Below, in pieces: positions 14,840 through 26,369 of a DNA stretch of 64,000 nt. Source of the stretch: Adiantum capillus-veneris (taxonomy: Eukaryota > Streptophyta > Polypodiopsida > Polypodiales > Pteridaceae). The translations under genes were made by a program, and so were the position numbers. Within the stretch, counting starts at the first letter, position 1. The number at the start of each line of letters is the position of its first letter. The DNA is taken from positions 108,931,977 through 108,995,976 of the forward strand of contig CM043949.1 of NCBI GenBank assembly GCA_014529385.2, given 5' to 3'. Under the pieces are notes generated by a model, which saw nothing but the letters and a program-made list of their open reading frames with translations, had not been told where the DNA came from and did no database searches.

Positions 14840-15062
14840 TGTTGGGGTAAAGGTGCTCGCCTTCTACCCGCCCGGACGGCCTGCGTTCGGCCGCCCGTCC
14901 ACGTGTGTACATACCCTTATTCTTCATTACATACGAGAATAAGGAGCTCCTCATCTTAAGTCTTCTAAGGCTGCTCCACCCACACTGGCTTGTGCTCTTG
15001 CCCCTTCCTCACATGCATCGCACCGTGCACACACGCACACATATGCGCACACACACACTCAT
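14840..15062 (+). repeat. Copia-C 3' LTR (5' boundary firm, 3' boundary approximate)
   Basis: Starts TGTTGGGGTAAAGGTGC immediately after the polypurine-like AAGTGGGACAT. The far end is placed near the CA-rich stretch where LINE-1 sequence begins on the other strand. No 5' LTR was recognised. Confidence 0.5.
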
Positions 15063-15586
15063 CATTCTCAAGTAGCAAGTAAAGAGGCTCTGGCTTCATC
15101 CACCTCCTGAGAGTGTATATCAAGCTGGCCTATAACTTGGCCCAGATGCTCTAGCATCATCATGGACATTTTATCTTGGTCATGTATAGCATTCCTATCT
15201 GCATCAACAAGTGATTGGACATGGGCCCTATTCCTCTAGATCTTCAAGGAACAAAAAAATGTGCTTGGTTAGAGGCCTCAGGCTGAAGGAAGGTCTCTCT
15301 AGAGGGCACTCTAGCCCTCCTGATCTCCTTGAGTTTATGGTTAGCAAGGTCATCTTTAGCCTCCATCCATCTTTTGTGTTCATCTTCAGAAGCTGACCCG
15401 ACCATTTTATTTTGATGGAACAGCCACTTCATCCTCAAGTTCTTCATATTCTCATCCCAAGCCTTTTTCGTTTTTGGCCCCATGCTCTTGATATCTTTCT
15501 GCATGCTCTTGGTAAAGAGCTCCCAAACTTTAGGGTTTCTGTGGATAACATCTTTATTCAGTTTATGTAGAGCTTGGTTGGTTAGG
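15063..15586 (-). mobile_element. LINE-1, 3'-side fragment: linker between endonuclease and reverse transcriptase
   Basis: The minus strand reads NPKVWELFTKSMQKDIKSMG..., then KRWMEAKDDLANHKL, then ARVPSRETFLQPEASNQAHF, followed in another frame by SLVDADRNAIHDQDKM. This is the region before the reverse transcriptase of plant L1-type LINEs (the consensus is roughly K-S-R-x-x-W-L-K-x-G-D-x-N-T-x-F-F, then I-x-x-L-x-x-x-x-G). It breaks off at the Copia-C LTR. The matching upstream half lies beyond Gypsy-D at 26370. At least one frameshift and several stops are visible, so the LINE is dead. Confidence 0.7.
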
Positions 15587-15964
15587 TGTCATAAAAACTA
15601 ATACCTAATTCTCCTAAATGATTTTCTCATGTTAAACTGATCATTTAATATGGAGAAGTGCCAAGGGAGAAAAAGCTAGAATATTGGTTAAGCTGGCAGA
15701 CCAGCCACAATAGAGATCCAAAGAAGGGAAAATAGGGATCCAAAGGGGGGGGGCATCTGCAAAAAAGCAATGTGCAACATTGGCTTAAAATACCCTAAGG
15801 TTCAGCCCATTAAGACTTCCAAAATGTTAAGGTAACAAAATTCAAAGGTTGTGTCCAAAGGTCAAAACATTAGGGAAATTGGATGCTTCGTGTGTGTCCC
15901 AAAAGTCTTCATGCATCCCTACATAGGAGGGTGCAAGCCCTAGTTGTAGGAGATGAGAGAGAAA

Positions 15965-15997
<33 letters not shown>

Positions 15998-16471
15998 GCT
16001 CCCTTTACACAAAAAGAGGGACACGTCTCAGCTCCCTAGCCTAGATTCCCACAAGGTGTACTCAAATCCTATTGGATGACCTTGGAGGTGGACCAATGAG
16101 AATTAGTCTAGAGTAACTCTAGCTTAATCAAATTTAAAACACTTAATGAAAGAACCAATAAGAATTAAGCTCTCTAGAAGACTATTGGACAGTCTCCGAA
16201 GGGGTCCAATGAGCATCCTTCAGCCCAATGGCTTGCCTGATTCCTATTGGCCAGGAGGCAAAGGGGTCCAATGAGAGTTTAGTTGCATTTATTAATTACC
16301 TAAAGCTCTCACAAAAGGGGAAAGGGGGACACATGTCAGAAGGCTATCACTTATGCTCATGAAATCCTATTGGCTAAGCCTGGGAGGTCCAATGAGGTGT
16401 CTGCATGAGCAAATAGCAAGAGGGGTCGACCAAGAGAGAGAGGGGGCTGATTTTTCAAATGCATTATTCAC

Positions 16472-16507
<36 letters not shown>

Positions 16508-17207
16508 TATGTGTGAATCAAGAATACTCTCTCTCTCCTTCTCAAGCTTTAATGGAAAGCTTACCACCTACTCCAAGCTTGTGAGAAGGGAGGCCTACAC
16601 CAACAACTCTTGGCTTTGTGATGCAAATCCAACCAAGATCCAAGCTTCAAAACATGCTCATCTCCTCTACCATGCTAATTACTAAGCCAAGCTATGCTAA
16701 TATGAGTGATTATGTGAGGAGATGTACATCTTTCTCGTAAGAATACTCCTTCTTCCTCTCAATCTATTCTCATACCCCGCTACTAGCTCTCACCATCTTT
16801 GAAGGTGTGTGAGGTCTTGGGTCTGAGACAGTGAGGGAATTGATGTTGTGTTTAATAAGTGTTGTGCTTAGTGCTTGAAGTTTCCATCTTCATATCACTA
16901 GCTAGAATTGAAGGAACACAAAGAATTGTATTGTAAAATGTCTCCCTTGATGGGAGAAACCATAATACAAAACCTTTTGGAGGGGGGATCGGCTCCATGA
17001 AAATCTGGTCCTCAACTGTTGTCAATTGCTTAATTTCTCTCTCTTTTGAAGTATTGTTCATGCTATCTAACTAGGTGTTATACTTTCTGTTGCTCTCTCC
17101 ACCCAAGCACTCTTGTTATTCTCATTAGGAATCTATTCTAATGAAATGCTCACTAGGTTCATGCTATTTTCCGCTACACACAAGTTGCTAGGCCATTAAA
17201 TGTTACA
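15587..17207 (+). repeat. Gypsy-D 5' LTR
   Basis: 1621 bp, TG...CA ends. It includes two CA microsatellites (about 15967-15996 and 16476-16503). Over the first 190 bp I count about 13 differences from the 3' LTR; other parts look more similar. Confidence 0.92.
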
Positions 17208-17208
17208 T

Positions 17209-17220
17209 TAGTATCAGAGC
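17209..17220 (+). other. Gypsy-D primer-binding site
   Basis: TAGTATCAGAGC lies just inside the 5' LTR. It differs by one base from TGGTATCAGAGC, complementary to the 3' end of initiator tRNA-Met. Confidence 0.8.
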
Positions 17221-17605
17221 ACAAGGTTTCTCTTTTCTTGCTCAAGGAGGAAGGTCCTCAAGCTAGCTATAAATGGTTGGTACTATAAATTGCATGTGAG
17301 TAAGTAGAATAGGGATTTTTCAGCCTTGCAGTGCGCCTGCCTTTGTGCAGTTAACAGGGCATCGCCGTCAAGAGCTATGGTCTTAATAGTGGAGTCCTGC
17401 GGTGCCTATGGCTTAACCACTATTGAGCTATTAGAAGCGTGACAGGAGCCGGTGCTATTTTGGTGTTGAATGACCCTCTCCTCTATTCCTTGCAATTAAT
17501 GGTATTCGAGCCACGGGTACAGTAGCTTGAGTGCTTTTTCTAAAGGGGTAAAGAGGAGTAGAAACTAGGGCTTGAAGTGCCAAAGTACACCTAAAAGTTG
17601 TTAGA

Positions 17606-19110
17606 ATGGTTGACAATAGTAAAGAGAGTGAAATTAATGTTAATAACTTTGATTTTGCTAATGAGCAAGCTACTAATGATGCCCGGATGCTTTTAACTAT
17701 CTTGTTTCTAGGCTTCAACAAGCCATGGGCAATCCATCCCTCCAAAGTGAAGTGCAACGGTAGCTTCGTGCTTATGGGATTCCTCAAGCTCCCCACCATG
17801 ATGAGAGGACACCTAGGAAGCCTCCTTGTGAGACTTCCAAAAGAGGTCTCTCTGCGATTCGGGAAGAAGAAGAGGATCCATACGAAGGGCTCAAAAATTT
17901 TCTACTTGATGACGCATCTCCTTCTCAAAGGAGAATTCAAGAGCTCCCACTGAAGGAATGAGAAAGAACTGACTCTCCTGCCACCTTGGCGGAGATGGCT
18001 CCATGAAGACAGCGGGCTAAACACTCTCCATCACCTCAAAAACGGAGAAGACCATCGCATACTTCTCCACACCATACTTCAAAGAGGGATGACAAAAAGC
18101 AAGAGAAGAAAAAGGCAAGAAAGAGGGCACCCTCTTCTCCATCTTCTCCATCCTCTTTGTCTTATGAAAGTGATGGTGAAGACAACAAAGACCAAGCCAA
18201 GAAAAAGGCAAGAAAGAGGTCGCCCTCTTCTCTTCTCCATATTCCTCAAATTCTTCACCTTTTGAAGAAAGTGATGGTGCAACCTTTGAACCATCAAAAA
18301 CAAGAGGCCATAGGAAATCCTATGCCGCATAGAAGAGGTCGTCCAAGCTCAAGAAGTTCAAAGAGGGAGGGAAGAGCATCTCTTTCCTTACCTACGATGG
18401 CACTTTTGGTTCTACGGACAAAGTCGTGGCCTTTATCCAACAGTTCAATGCAGTGTTTGGAGATGAGGGCTTCACGGAGTCCTCTAAGCTATGCCATGTA
18501 TCTATGCACCTTCAAAAGTCCACCAGGCAATGGTGGTCTAGGCTACAGGCCAATGGTGAAGCTCCACAAACATGGAAAGCTTTAAGAGCTTCCATTACGA
18601 AGTAGTTTTTGGCCATTGATGCCAAAGACAAGTACTCACCGAATGGCAAAGCTCGAAGCTCTCTCCCTATGAATCCGTTCACAAATATGTAGACAAGTTT
18701 TGGGACCTACAAATCAAAGTCATTGTCTTCAAAAAGTTGGATTTTGGAGAGCAAAAGCAACAATTTTGTGCGGGCTTAACTGAAGAAATGGTGGAGTATG
18801 TCAAATCCCAAAGGCCATGCACCATATCAGTAGTTATACACCATACTATGGTGGCTTCTTGAATCAATTTCCAAACGGGGCTAAAAAAATTTTAAGCCCA
18901 CAGAAAACAAGGGTTTCAATGAGCCTAAGGGGAAGGACAATGTCCAAAAGTCTCCTAAGGGAAACTCCAACAAAGCTAAGGAGAAGGGAGTTTACAAAGG
19001 TAAAAACAAACTCTCTCTTGAAGAGCTTGAGCGTTATCACAAGGATAACCGTTGTTTCAAGTGCGGCGAGCAAGGGCATGTTACCGCGCTTGTCCCCAAA
19101 AGAGCACCCA
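17606..19110 (+). pseudogene. Gypsy-D gag region (fossil)
   Basis: Gag-type sequence in broken frames. A Lys/Arg/Ser-rich segment (KKARKRSPSS-like) lies around 18060-18240. A zinc-knuckle region near 19050-19090 begins NRCFKCGEQGHV, the CCHC form used to bind RNA. Its position between primer site and protease fits gag. Confidence 0.7.
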
Positions 19111-19503
19111 CCAGATCCTCCTAGGGCTACCTTGGTCGAAATCCAAGAGGAGGAAACTCACCACAAAGGATCTCCTCTATGCCACGCTTGGGGAAAGGTA
19201 AGAGAACATGATGCTTTTATTCTCTTTGACCCTGGTTCTACTCACAATTTCATATCCAAAGAGTTGGCCACCAAGCTAGGCATACAAGCTTACGAGATGG
19301 GAGATGTCCTACCCGCAGCTGGTGCTTTCAAGGGGCAAGAAGCTTCAGTCACTCCCTTAATTGGGAAATTGAGGCTCCATGTCCAAAGCTATGTGGACAA
19401 AGAGGACTTCTTTATCTCTCCTCTCAAGCATGAGGATGCAATCCTAGGGGCACCATGGTTTGATCGCATGGCTGCCAATGTTAAATTCCTGAAAGCAGAA
19501 TAA
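19110..19503 (+). pseudogene. Gypsy-D aspartic protease region (fossil)
   Basis: The block FILFDPGSTHNFISKELATK matches the retropepsin region of plant gypsy elements. It is followed by the downstream FFISPLKHEDAILGAPWFD block (typical D-x-I-L-G-x-x-W). It lies between the zinc knuckle and the reverse transcriptase. Confidence 0.85.
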
Positions 19504-19547
19504 CCTTTAGGTTCAGGGAAAAAAATATGTACGTAGATGCCTAGCAA

Positions 19548-20402
19548 ATGGGTAACACCATACCCATTGTACATACACAAGCTTTCAACAAGTCAATAAA
19601 GAGCTCTATTACCATGTACATGATTTCTGTTAAAGATTCTCAAAATGAGCCTAATGTTTTAGCAAAAGAAAATATACACAATAAAAAGGAATTAGAGCTA
19701 TCCAATTTTCTCAAGGGGCTTCAAGATGTCTTTATTGACGACATCCCTTGTGAGCTACCTCCTAAACGAGGCAATGATGACCATGCAATTGAACTTCTTC
19801 GAGGTACTTCACCATCTAACAAACCTCCTTATAGAGTTTCTCAAGCTCAACAAGAGGAGATTATGTGGCAAGTGCATGAGTTAGTTGAGAAGGGCATGGT
19901 TAGGCCTAGCTCATCTCCATTTTGTTCTCCTGTGCTACTAGTGCAAAAGAAAGACGGCACATATCGTATGTGTGTTGACTATAGAGAACTAAATAGGATC
20001 ACTATCAAAAATAGGTTTCCTATTCCGCGGGTAGAAGACCTATTTGATAAGCTACAAGGCGCCACCTACTTCAATAGGATTGTCCTAAAAAGTGGCTATC
20101 ATCAAATAAGGATAGTTGATCAAGACATTGTAAAGACCGCATTTCGCACTATGTTTGGTCTTTACGAATACATTGTCATGCCTTTTGGCTTGACCAATGC
20201 ACCAGCCACATTCAACCACTTGATGAAAAAGCTATTCAGGCCTCATCGAACCTTTACTAGAGTTTTCTTTGACAATATCATCATCTACTCTAATTCATTA
20301 GACGAACACGAGCAACACCTCCAGGTAATATTTCAAGTTCTAAGAGAGAATAAACTTTATGTTAATCGAAAGAAAAGTGAATTTGTTTTACAAGAGATTT
20401 AG
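19548..20402 (+). pseudogene. Gypsy-D reverse transcriptase (fossil)
   Basis: Classic Ty3/gypsy blocks: PPYRVSQAQQEEI, ELVEKGMVRPSSSPFCSPVL, KKDGTYRMCVDYRELNRITI, KNRFPIPRVEDLFDKLQGA, GYHQIRI, TAFRTMFGLYEYIVMPFGLT. The C-terminal thumb (FFDNIIIYSNSLDEHEQHLQ) is also present. It copies element RNA into DNA. Confidence 0.93.
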
Positions 20403-20438
20403 TATTTAGGTCCCATTATCTCTAAAGATGGCATCCAA

Positions 20439-21208
20439 ATGGATCCATCAAAGTTAGAGGTAATAAAAGGATGGCCTAAACCAAGGAATCTTCATGAACT
20501 AAGAACCTTCATAAGTATGTGTGCGTACTATAGACGCTTCATAGAAAATTTCTCACTAATAGCAGGACCATTACATGACCTAACAAAGAAAAACGATAGG
20601 TACACATGGTTTGCCAAGGAGAACAATGCTTTCTAAAAGCTTAAAGAAAATCTTACCTCTTAACATGTGCTTACACTACCCGATCTCTCAAGCCATTTGA
20701 GGTCCAATGTGATGCTTGTGGTGATTGCCTTGGAGCTGTTTTGCTCCAAGAAGGGCACGCCATAGGCTATGAAAACCAAAGGCTCGACCCTGTTGAGCAA
20801 GCTCTAGGCATATATGAAAAGGAATTCCTCGCAGTTCTACATGCCTTAGACTCATGTGAGCACTATTTATTGGGGAATCCTTTCATTCTACGAACGGATC
20901 ACCAAAGTCTTAGGTACTTCATGACGCAGAACAACCTCTCCGACAAACAAATGAGGTGGGCAAACTTTCTTTCACATTTTCATTTTCATATTGCTCACAT
21001 TGCTGGCAAGCATAATCAAGTAGCCGATGCACTCTCAAGATGGCCGAGAGTGAATGTGGTTTCCATAGCAACTCACAACAATCTATCTTCTATGATAGAT
21101 GAGAATGATATTGATCCCGATTTTGGAGATGTGATTTCAGCCCTTGCACTAGGGAAGAAAGAGGAACCATTTACTTTACAAGATGGTTGTCTTCTCTATA
21201 GCCGTTAG
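20439..21208 (+). pseudogene. Gypsy-D RNase H region (fossil)
   Basis: Begins KLEVIKGWPKPRNLHELRTF, the connection domain of gypsy pol. The RNase H part reads QALGIYEKEFLAVLHALDSC, FILRTDHQSLRYFMTQ and HIAGKHNQVADALSRWP, the usual end of RNase H. The foldback element begins directly after. Confidence 0.9.
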
Positions 21209-21748
21209 AAAATTTCGGAGGTCATTTGGAGGGCCTTGTAAGAAATTGTATTTCTCTCTCTAGAAACTTTTTTTAAAATGCACTTGCACCTTGTGAGTAC
21301 GTCCAAAAGGACAACCAAACACTTTAAAAAGTAGATTTATATTCCCAATCGTCCTTGAAAACGGTCACTTTTTTATTTAATGTGAGCGTCTTTTTCAGTA
21401 GGCAGGTGCGACGCATTCAAGGCAGCTTACGTCATCACTGAAAGTTGAAAAGTCACAAACTATCAAATAGTGATATATTTTGAGGCTTTTGACACCACCA
21501 ATGCGTCCGGAATGCCAAAATACCCTAAAAACAAATGTCTACTTGTCTCATTCCGACATCCGGAGAGGCAAAAAATGTCAAAAAACCCCAAAAAATGAGC
21601 TTTTTACTTAAGGCATGCGAGGAGGCATTTTAAAATGCTAGAATGCCCCTCTGCGCGCCGTTAGTACAAAGCTTCTTTTAGTGATTTTTGGACAATTATC
21701 TTTCAAGAAAGCCTACCCATGTTGCTCTATTGCACTTTTGCACCATGC

Positions 21749-21751
<3 letters not shown>

Positions 21752-21803
<52 letters not shown>
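21752..21803. repeat. (CT)n microsatellite
   Basis: About 50 bp of CT repeats inside the foldback element. Confidence 0.95.
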
Positions 21804-21804
<1 letters not shown>

Positions 21805-22105
21805 TTCTATAGCTTAGCATATTTAAAGAGAGAGAGAGAGTGAGAGACTCCCATTACTAACGGCGCGCGTGGAGCATGTTTTGACCTCAAAAAACACCTC
21901 CTCGCGTCGTTAGTATAAGGTAACAAAAAGACTCTCTCTCTCTCTCTTTCCCTCGCCTTACTTCCTCTCTCTATAACACTCACACATACACACATAAACA
22001 CATACACTGGTGGATGCACAATACTAAAGGCGCGCATAGAGACATGCACACCGGTTGTGCCTCTCTACGCGCGCCTATAGTATAGAGAGACAGAGAGAGA
22101 CAGAG

Positions 22106-22136
<31 letters not shown>

Positions 22137-22137
22137 G

Positions 22138-22271
22138 CTCTTTGTGTTTGTGTGTGCGTATGTTATATTTGTGTGTCTGTGTGTTTGTGAGTGAGTGTGT
22201 CTCTGTGTGTGTCTGTCTGTGTGTGTATATGTTATATTTGTGTCTCCGTGTGTTTGTGTGTATGTTATATT

Positions 22272-22319
<48 letters not shown>
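22138..22319. repeat. (GT)n-rich tract
   Basis: Imperfect GT-rich repeats, with units resembling gtgtatgttatatttgtgt recurring several times, end in a pure GT run at about 22274-22319. The tract lies in the centre of the foldback element. Confidence 0.9.
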
Positions 22320-22320
<1 letters not shown>

Positions 22321-22972
22321 TCAAAATGCACTTTGTAGAATTTTAACAATGGGTGTGTGTGCTCACTCTTATAGACCCGAAATTATGATCTCTAAGGCTA
22401 AGATGATGAAGAAAAAACCTATGTGATAGATGGAGGCCTTTTTAGAGATTTTTTGACATTTTCCTCTCAAAAATCTCTCTAAAAGAGGAAAAAAGGGGCT
22501 TTTTACTAATAGCGCGCGATGAGGCATTCCAAAATTTTGGAATGCCCCCTCGCGCGCCGTTAGTAAAATGTTCTTTTAGGGGTTTTTGACATTCTTTGCC
22601 TCTTTGGATGTTGGAGCTACGCAATTGGACATTCATTTCTAAGATATTTGAGCGTTCCGGACGCATTGACAGTATCAAAAGTTTCAAAATCTTCCACCAC
22701 TTGATAGTTTTGTAACTTTTTGAATTCTAGTGATGACGTAAGCCGTATCAAATGCACCGCATCTACCTTCTGAAAAAGGTGCTCGCATTAAATGAAAGAG
22801 AGTGATCATCTTCAAGGACCACTAGATTATTAAATGAGGAGAGGGACACCTTTTATATTTTTATTAATATCAATCTATTTTTCTACGTAACGTAGGCTCT
22901 TCTCTCATTGGAGGAGCTTATTTTCCTCTCTCTTCCAAAAGGCCCTCCAAAAGACCTCCGAAATCTCCTAAT

Positions 22973-23877
22973 TTGAATAGACTATGCATTACTAGCTCAC
23001 TACGTGAGAAAGTAATGTATGAATCTCATGCTCCTCCTTATGCAGGGCATAGAGGGATTCAGTCTACCCTAAAGGGGATTGAAACATATTTCTACTGGCC
23101 TACCATGAAAGCAAACATACAAGAGTATGTTTCTAAATGTGTGGTATGCCAAAAGACAAAGTTTGATAGAGGGAAGCAAATTGGATTGTTTCAACCTTTG
23201 CCAATCCCTAATTCACCATGGGAGATCATATCCATGGATTTTATCTTTGGATTGCCTAAGTCTGTCCATGGGAATACAAGAATATGGACGATAGTAGACA
23301 GGTTTAGTAAACAAGATCATTTTATACCTGTCAAAAAGACTATCAAAGCCCATCAAATGGCAATCCTCCTCATTTCACAAATCTTGAAGTACCATGGCTT
23401 GCCAATGTCCATAGTGTCGGATAGAGATCCTAGAATGACCAATAGTTTCTGGAAGGGTCTCTTTGAGAATTTAGGAACAAAGCTAAATTTCTCTTCGGTC
23501 TATCACCAGCAAACGGATGGCCAAAGTGAAATAGCTAACCTAGTAATTCTCTATCTACTAAAAGCCTATGTAACGGAAGTAAATCAAAGATCCCAATTGG
23601 GAGAAGTACTTATCCTTAGTGGAGTATGCCTACAATAACATTGTACATACTTCCACGAGAAAAGCACCTTTTGAGGTAATTGAGGGAAGATCAAAGAGTC
23701 CCCTGCTACTTAAGGTACACGGGAAGATCTTCGCTGCACATGAGTATAGTAGCAACCTACAAGAATCTTTCCAAAGGATTAAGGATGCTATCTCTATCTC
23801 ATAGCAAAGGCAAAAGGCTGTTGCTGACAAGCACAGAAGATCCCAAGCCTTTAAAGAAAATGATTGGATCTTATTAA
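22973..23877 (+). pseudogene. Gypsy-D integrase (fossil)
   Basis: The zinc-binding N-terminus (H-x-GHRGIQST...YVSKCVVCQKTK) is followed by the rve core: WEIISMDFIFGLP, TIVDRFSKQDHFIPVKKTIK, MSIVSDRDPRMTNSFWKGLF and YHQQTDGQSEIANL. This is the standard gypsy integrase layout that joins element DNA to host DNA. Confidence 0.92.
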
Positions 23878-24330
23878 AATTTCCCGGCTCGATTAAGGCA
23901 CACGACAGGCAAGAATCCTACGGGACACCAAAAGTACTATGCTAAGTTAGCAAAAAGGTACTATGGTCCCTTCGAAACTCTTAGACCAATCAATGAGATG
24001 GCCTATAAACTCAAGTTGCCCAGCCATTGACTCATACACAATGCTTTTTGTGTGAGCCTATTAAAGCCGTACAAAGGAGAGCCACCTCAAGAACCTACTA
24101 TTGAAGACCCATCGGAGATCGAGGACCAAGAAGAGGTGCTGCAGCCCGAGCCCATTCTCCGACATGAAGACAAGGTAGCGGTAATACTATCCGATGATAG
24201 CTTATTAAGTTTGAGAATTATCCTTTTGAAGATGCTAGATGGATGCAAGGCATAGAATTAAAGAATAACCTAAACCTTATCAATGCTTACAATGCTTCCC
24301 TAGAGTAAGAAAATGTACAAATGTTAAAAA
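23878..24330 (+). pseudogene. Gypsy-D integrase C-terminus and chromodomain-like end (fossil)
   Basis: AKRYYGPFETL and LLKPYKGEPP match the integrase C-terminal region of chromoviruses. Further on, the EPILRHED-like segment and FENYPFEDARWMQ (about 24210-24250) resemble the start and end of the chromodomain that steers chromovirus integration. Frames are broken here, so the domain call is moderate. Confidence 0.6.
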
Positions 24331-24664
24331 TGAACAAAGTTTTTGTCTTATAAGACTCTCTTTTTATTTATTGTGCACAAAAATAAAATAGTATGCATGC
24401 CTAGATCAAGTCTGCGGAGACAACGTCTCTCGAACACCAAGTAGGGCTTGTCACTCTACTATGGAAGATTGATAGGAGTAATGTGCAGACATGCTTGCGG
24501 CAGCATAGGCTCTCAAGTGCCAAATGGACTAGTCATCCATTCCGGAACAATGTCGTAGGGTAACATAGGGATCCTCTACCCGCTAGGAAAAAGGACTAAT
24601 GAATATGCTTTATCTTCTCTTCCCCATAGTCAAGGACGACTATGATTTCAAGAGACTCAGGTAA

Positions 24665-26369
24665 TGTCATAAAAACTAACATCTAATTCTCCTAAATGAT
24701 TTTTTCATGTTAAATTGATCATTTAATATGGGGAAGTGCCAAGGGAGAAAAAACTAGAATATTGGTTAAGCTGGCAGGCCGGCCACAATAGGGATCCAAA
24801 GGAGAGAAAATAGGGATCCAAAGGGGGGACCATCTGCAAAAAAGCAATGTGCAACAATGGGCTTAAACTACCCTAAGGTTCAGCCCATTAAGACTTACAA
24901 AATACTAAGGTAACAAAATTCAAAGGTTGTGTCCAAAGGTCAAAACATTAGCAAAATTGGATGCTTTGTGTGTGTCCCAAACGTATTCATGCATCCATAC
25001 ATAGGAGGGGGCAAGCCCTAGTTGTAGGAGATGACAGAGAAACTCACACACACCCACACAATCTCCCTTTACACAAAGGGAAAGAGGGACATATGTCAGC
25101 TCCCTAGCCCAGATGCCCACAAGGTGTACTCAAATCCTGTTCGATGAACTTGGAGGTGGACCAATGAGAATTAGGCTAGAGTAAATCTAGTTTAATCAAT
25201 TTAAAAACACTTAATAAAAGAACCAATAAGAATCAAGCTCTCTAGAAGACTATTGGACAGTCTCCCAACGGGTCCAATGAGCATTCAGCAGCCCAATGGC
25301 TTTCCTGATTCCTATTGGCCAGGAGGCAAAGGGGTCCAATGAGATTTTTGTTGCATTTATTAATTACCTAAAGCTCTCACAAAAGGGGAAAGGGGGACAC
25401 ATGTCAGAAGGCTATCACTTATGCTCATGAAATCCTATTGGCTAAGCCTGGGGAGGTCCAATGGGATGTTTGCATGAGCAAAGAGCAAGAGGGGTAGACC
25501 GAGAGAAAGAGAGAGAGAGAGGGGGGGCTGATTTTTCAGAGGCATTATTCACTTACACACACACACACACACACAATATATGTGTGAAGCAAGAAGACTC
25601 TCTCTCTCCTTCTCAAGCTTTAACGGAAAGCTTACCACCTACTCCAAGCTTGTGAGAAGGGAGGCCTACACCAACAACTCTTGGCTTTGTGATGCAAATC
25701 CAACCAAGAGCCAAGCTTTAATACATGCTCATCTCCTCTACCATGCTAATTACTAAGCTAAGCTATGCTAATATGAGTGATTATGTGAGGAGATGTACAT
25801 CTTTCTCGTAAGAATACTCCTTCTTCCTCTCAATCTACTCTCATACCCCGCTAGCTCTCATCATCTTCAAAGTTGTGTAACGTCTTTGGTCTGAGACCGT
25901 GAGGGAATTGATGTTATGTTTAATAAGTTTTGTGCTTAGTGCTTGAAGTTTCCATCTTCATAGCACTAGCTAGAATTGAAGGAACACAAAGAATTGAGGG
26001 AATTGATGTTGTGTTTAATAAGTGTTGTGCTTAGTGCTTGAAGTTTCCATCTTCATAGCACTAGCTAGGATTGAAGGAACACAAAGAATTGTATTGCGAA
26101 ATGTCTCTCTTGATGGGAGAAACCATAATACAAAGCCTTTTGGAGGGGGACCGGCTCCATGCAAATCTAGTCCTCAATTGTTGTCAATTGCTTAATTTCT
26201 CTCTCTTTTGAAGTATTGTTCATGCTATCTAACTAGGTGTTGTACTTTTTGTTGCTCTCTCCACCCAAGCACTCTCGTTATTCTCATTAGGAATCTATTC
26301 TAATGAAATGCTCACTATGTTCATGCTATTTTCCGCTACACTCAAGTAGCTAGGCCATTAAATGTTACA
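24665..26369 (+). repeat. Gypsy-D 3' LTR
   Basis: 1705 bp, the same ends as the 5' LTR. It is longer partly because of a roughly 95-bp internal tandem duplication around 25905-26090 (the block from gagggaattgatgtt to cacaaagaatt occurs twice). Confidence 0.92.

Larger units (their letters stand above)
12830..15062 (+). mobile_element. Copia-C: heavily decayed Ty1/copia element with 3' LTR
   Basis: On the plus strand there is a CCHC zinc knuckle at about 13493-13536 (HCWYCDHTAHIRCHC). A copia protease region with FHVTPCCEWFSTF follows at 13690-13780, and a GAG-pre-integrase-like segment (SLMIAKGARNGLVY) near 13997-14040. The purine-rich AAGTGGGACAT comes next, then an LTR starting TGTTGGGG at 14840. 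That polypurine-LTR junction is typical of plant copia. The 5' limit is unclear and there are many breaks. It is an old fossil. Confidence 0.65.
21212..22964. mobile_element. Foldback DNA element (long imperfect inverted repeats) inside Gypsy-D
   Basis: The ends read atttcggaggtcatttggag on the left and the near-exact reverse complement on the right (gacctccgaaat ending at 22964). The inverted similarity continues inward for about 450-500 bp on each side, including matching blocks such as cttacgtcatcact and caatgcgtccgga. The centre holds CT, GA and GT microsatellites and no coding capacity. Seven copies of a GCGCGC-TTAGTA-type motif alternate in orientation. The element separates Gypsy-D RNase H from integrase, which proves insertion. 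A target duplication was not identifiable, so the superfamily (Mutator-like, foldback or MITE) is open. Confidence 0.85.
15587..26369 (+). mobile_element. Gypsy-D: structurally whole Ty3/gypsy chromovirus-like element with target duplication
   Basis: Two direct LTRs (15587-17207 and 24665-26369) start TGTCATAA and end TGTTACA. They are flanked by the identical 5-bp duplication TTAGG (15582-15586 and 26370-26374). Inside, in order: primer site, gag with basic region and zinc knuckle, protease, reverse transcriptase, RNase H, integrase, and a chromodomain-like end. This order places it in Ty3/gypsy, chromovirus branch. It sits inside a LINE and is itself interrupted by a foldback DNA element between RNase H and integrase. 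LTRs differ by several percent in the parts I compared, so it is not recent. The coding region has many breaks. Confidence 0.92.

Noticed and set aside
22055-22426. Cys/Val- and Thr/His-rich frames over the foldback centre, and similar frames at 62148-62387 and 62647-62853
   Set aside because: They are produced by GT/CA repeats.
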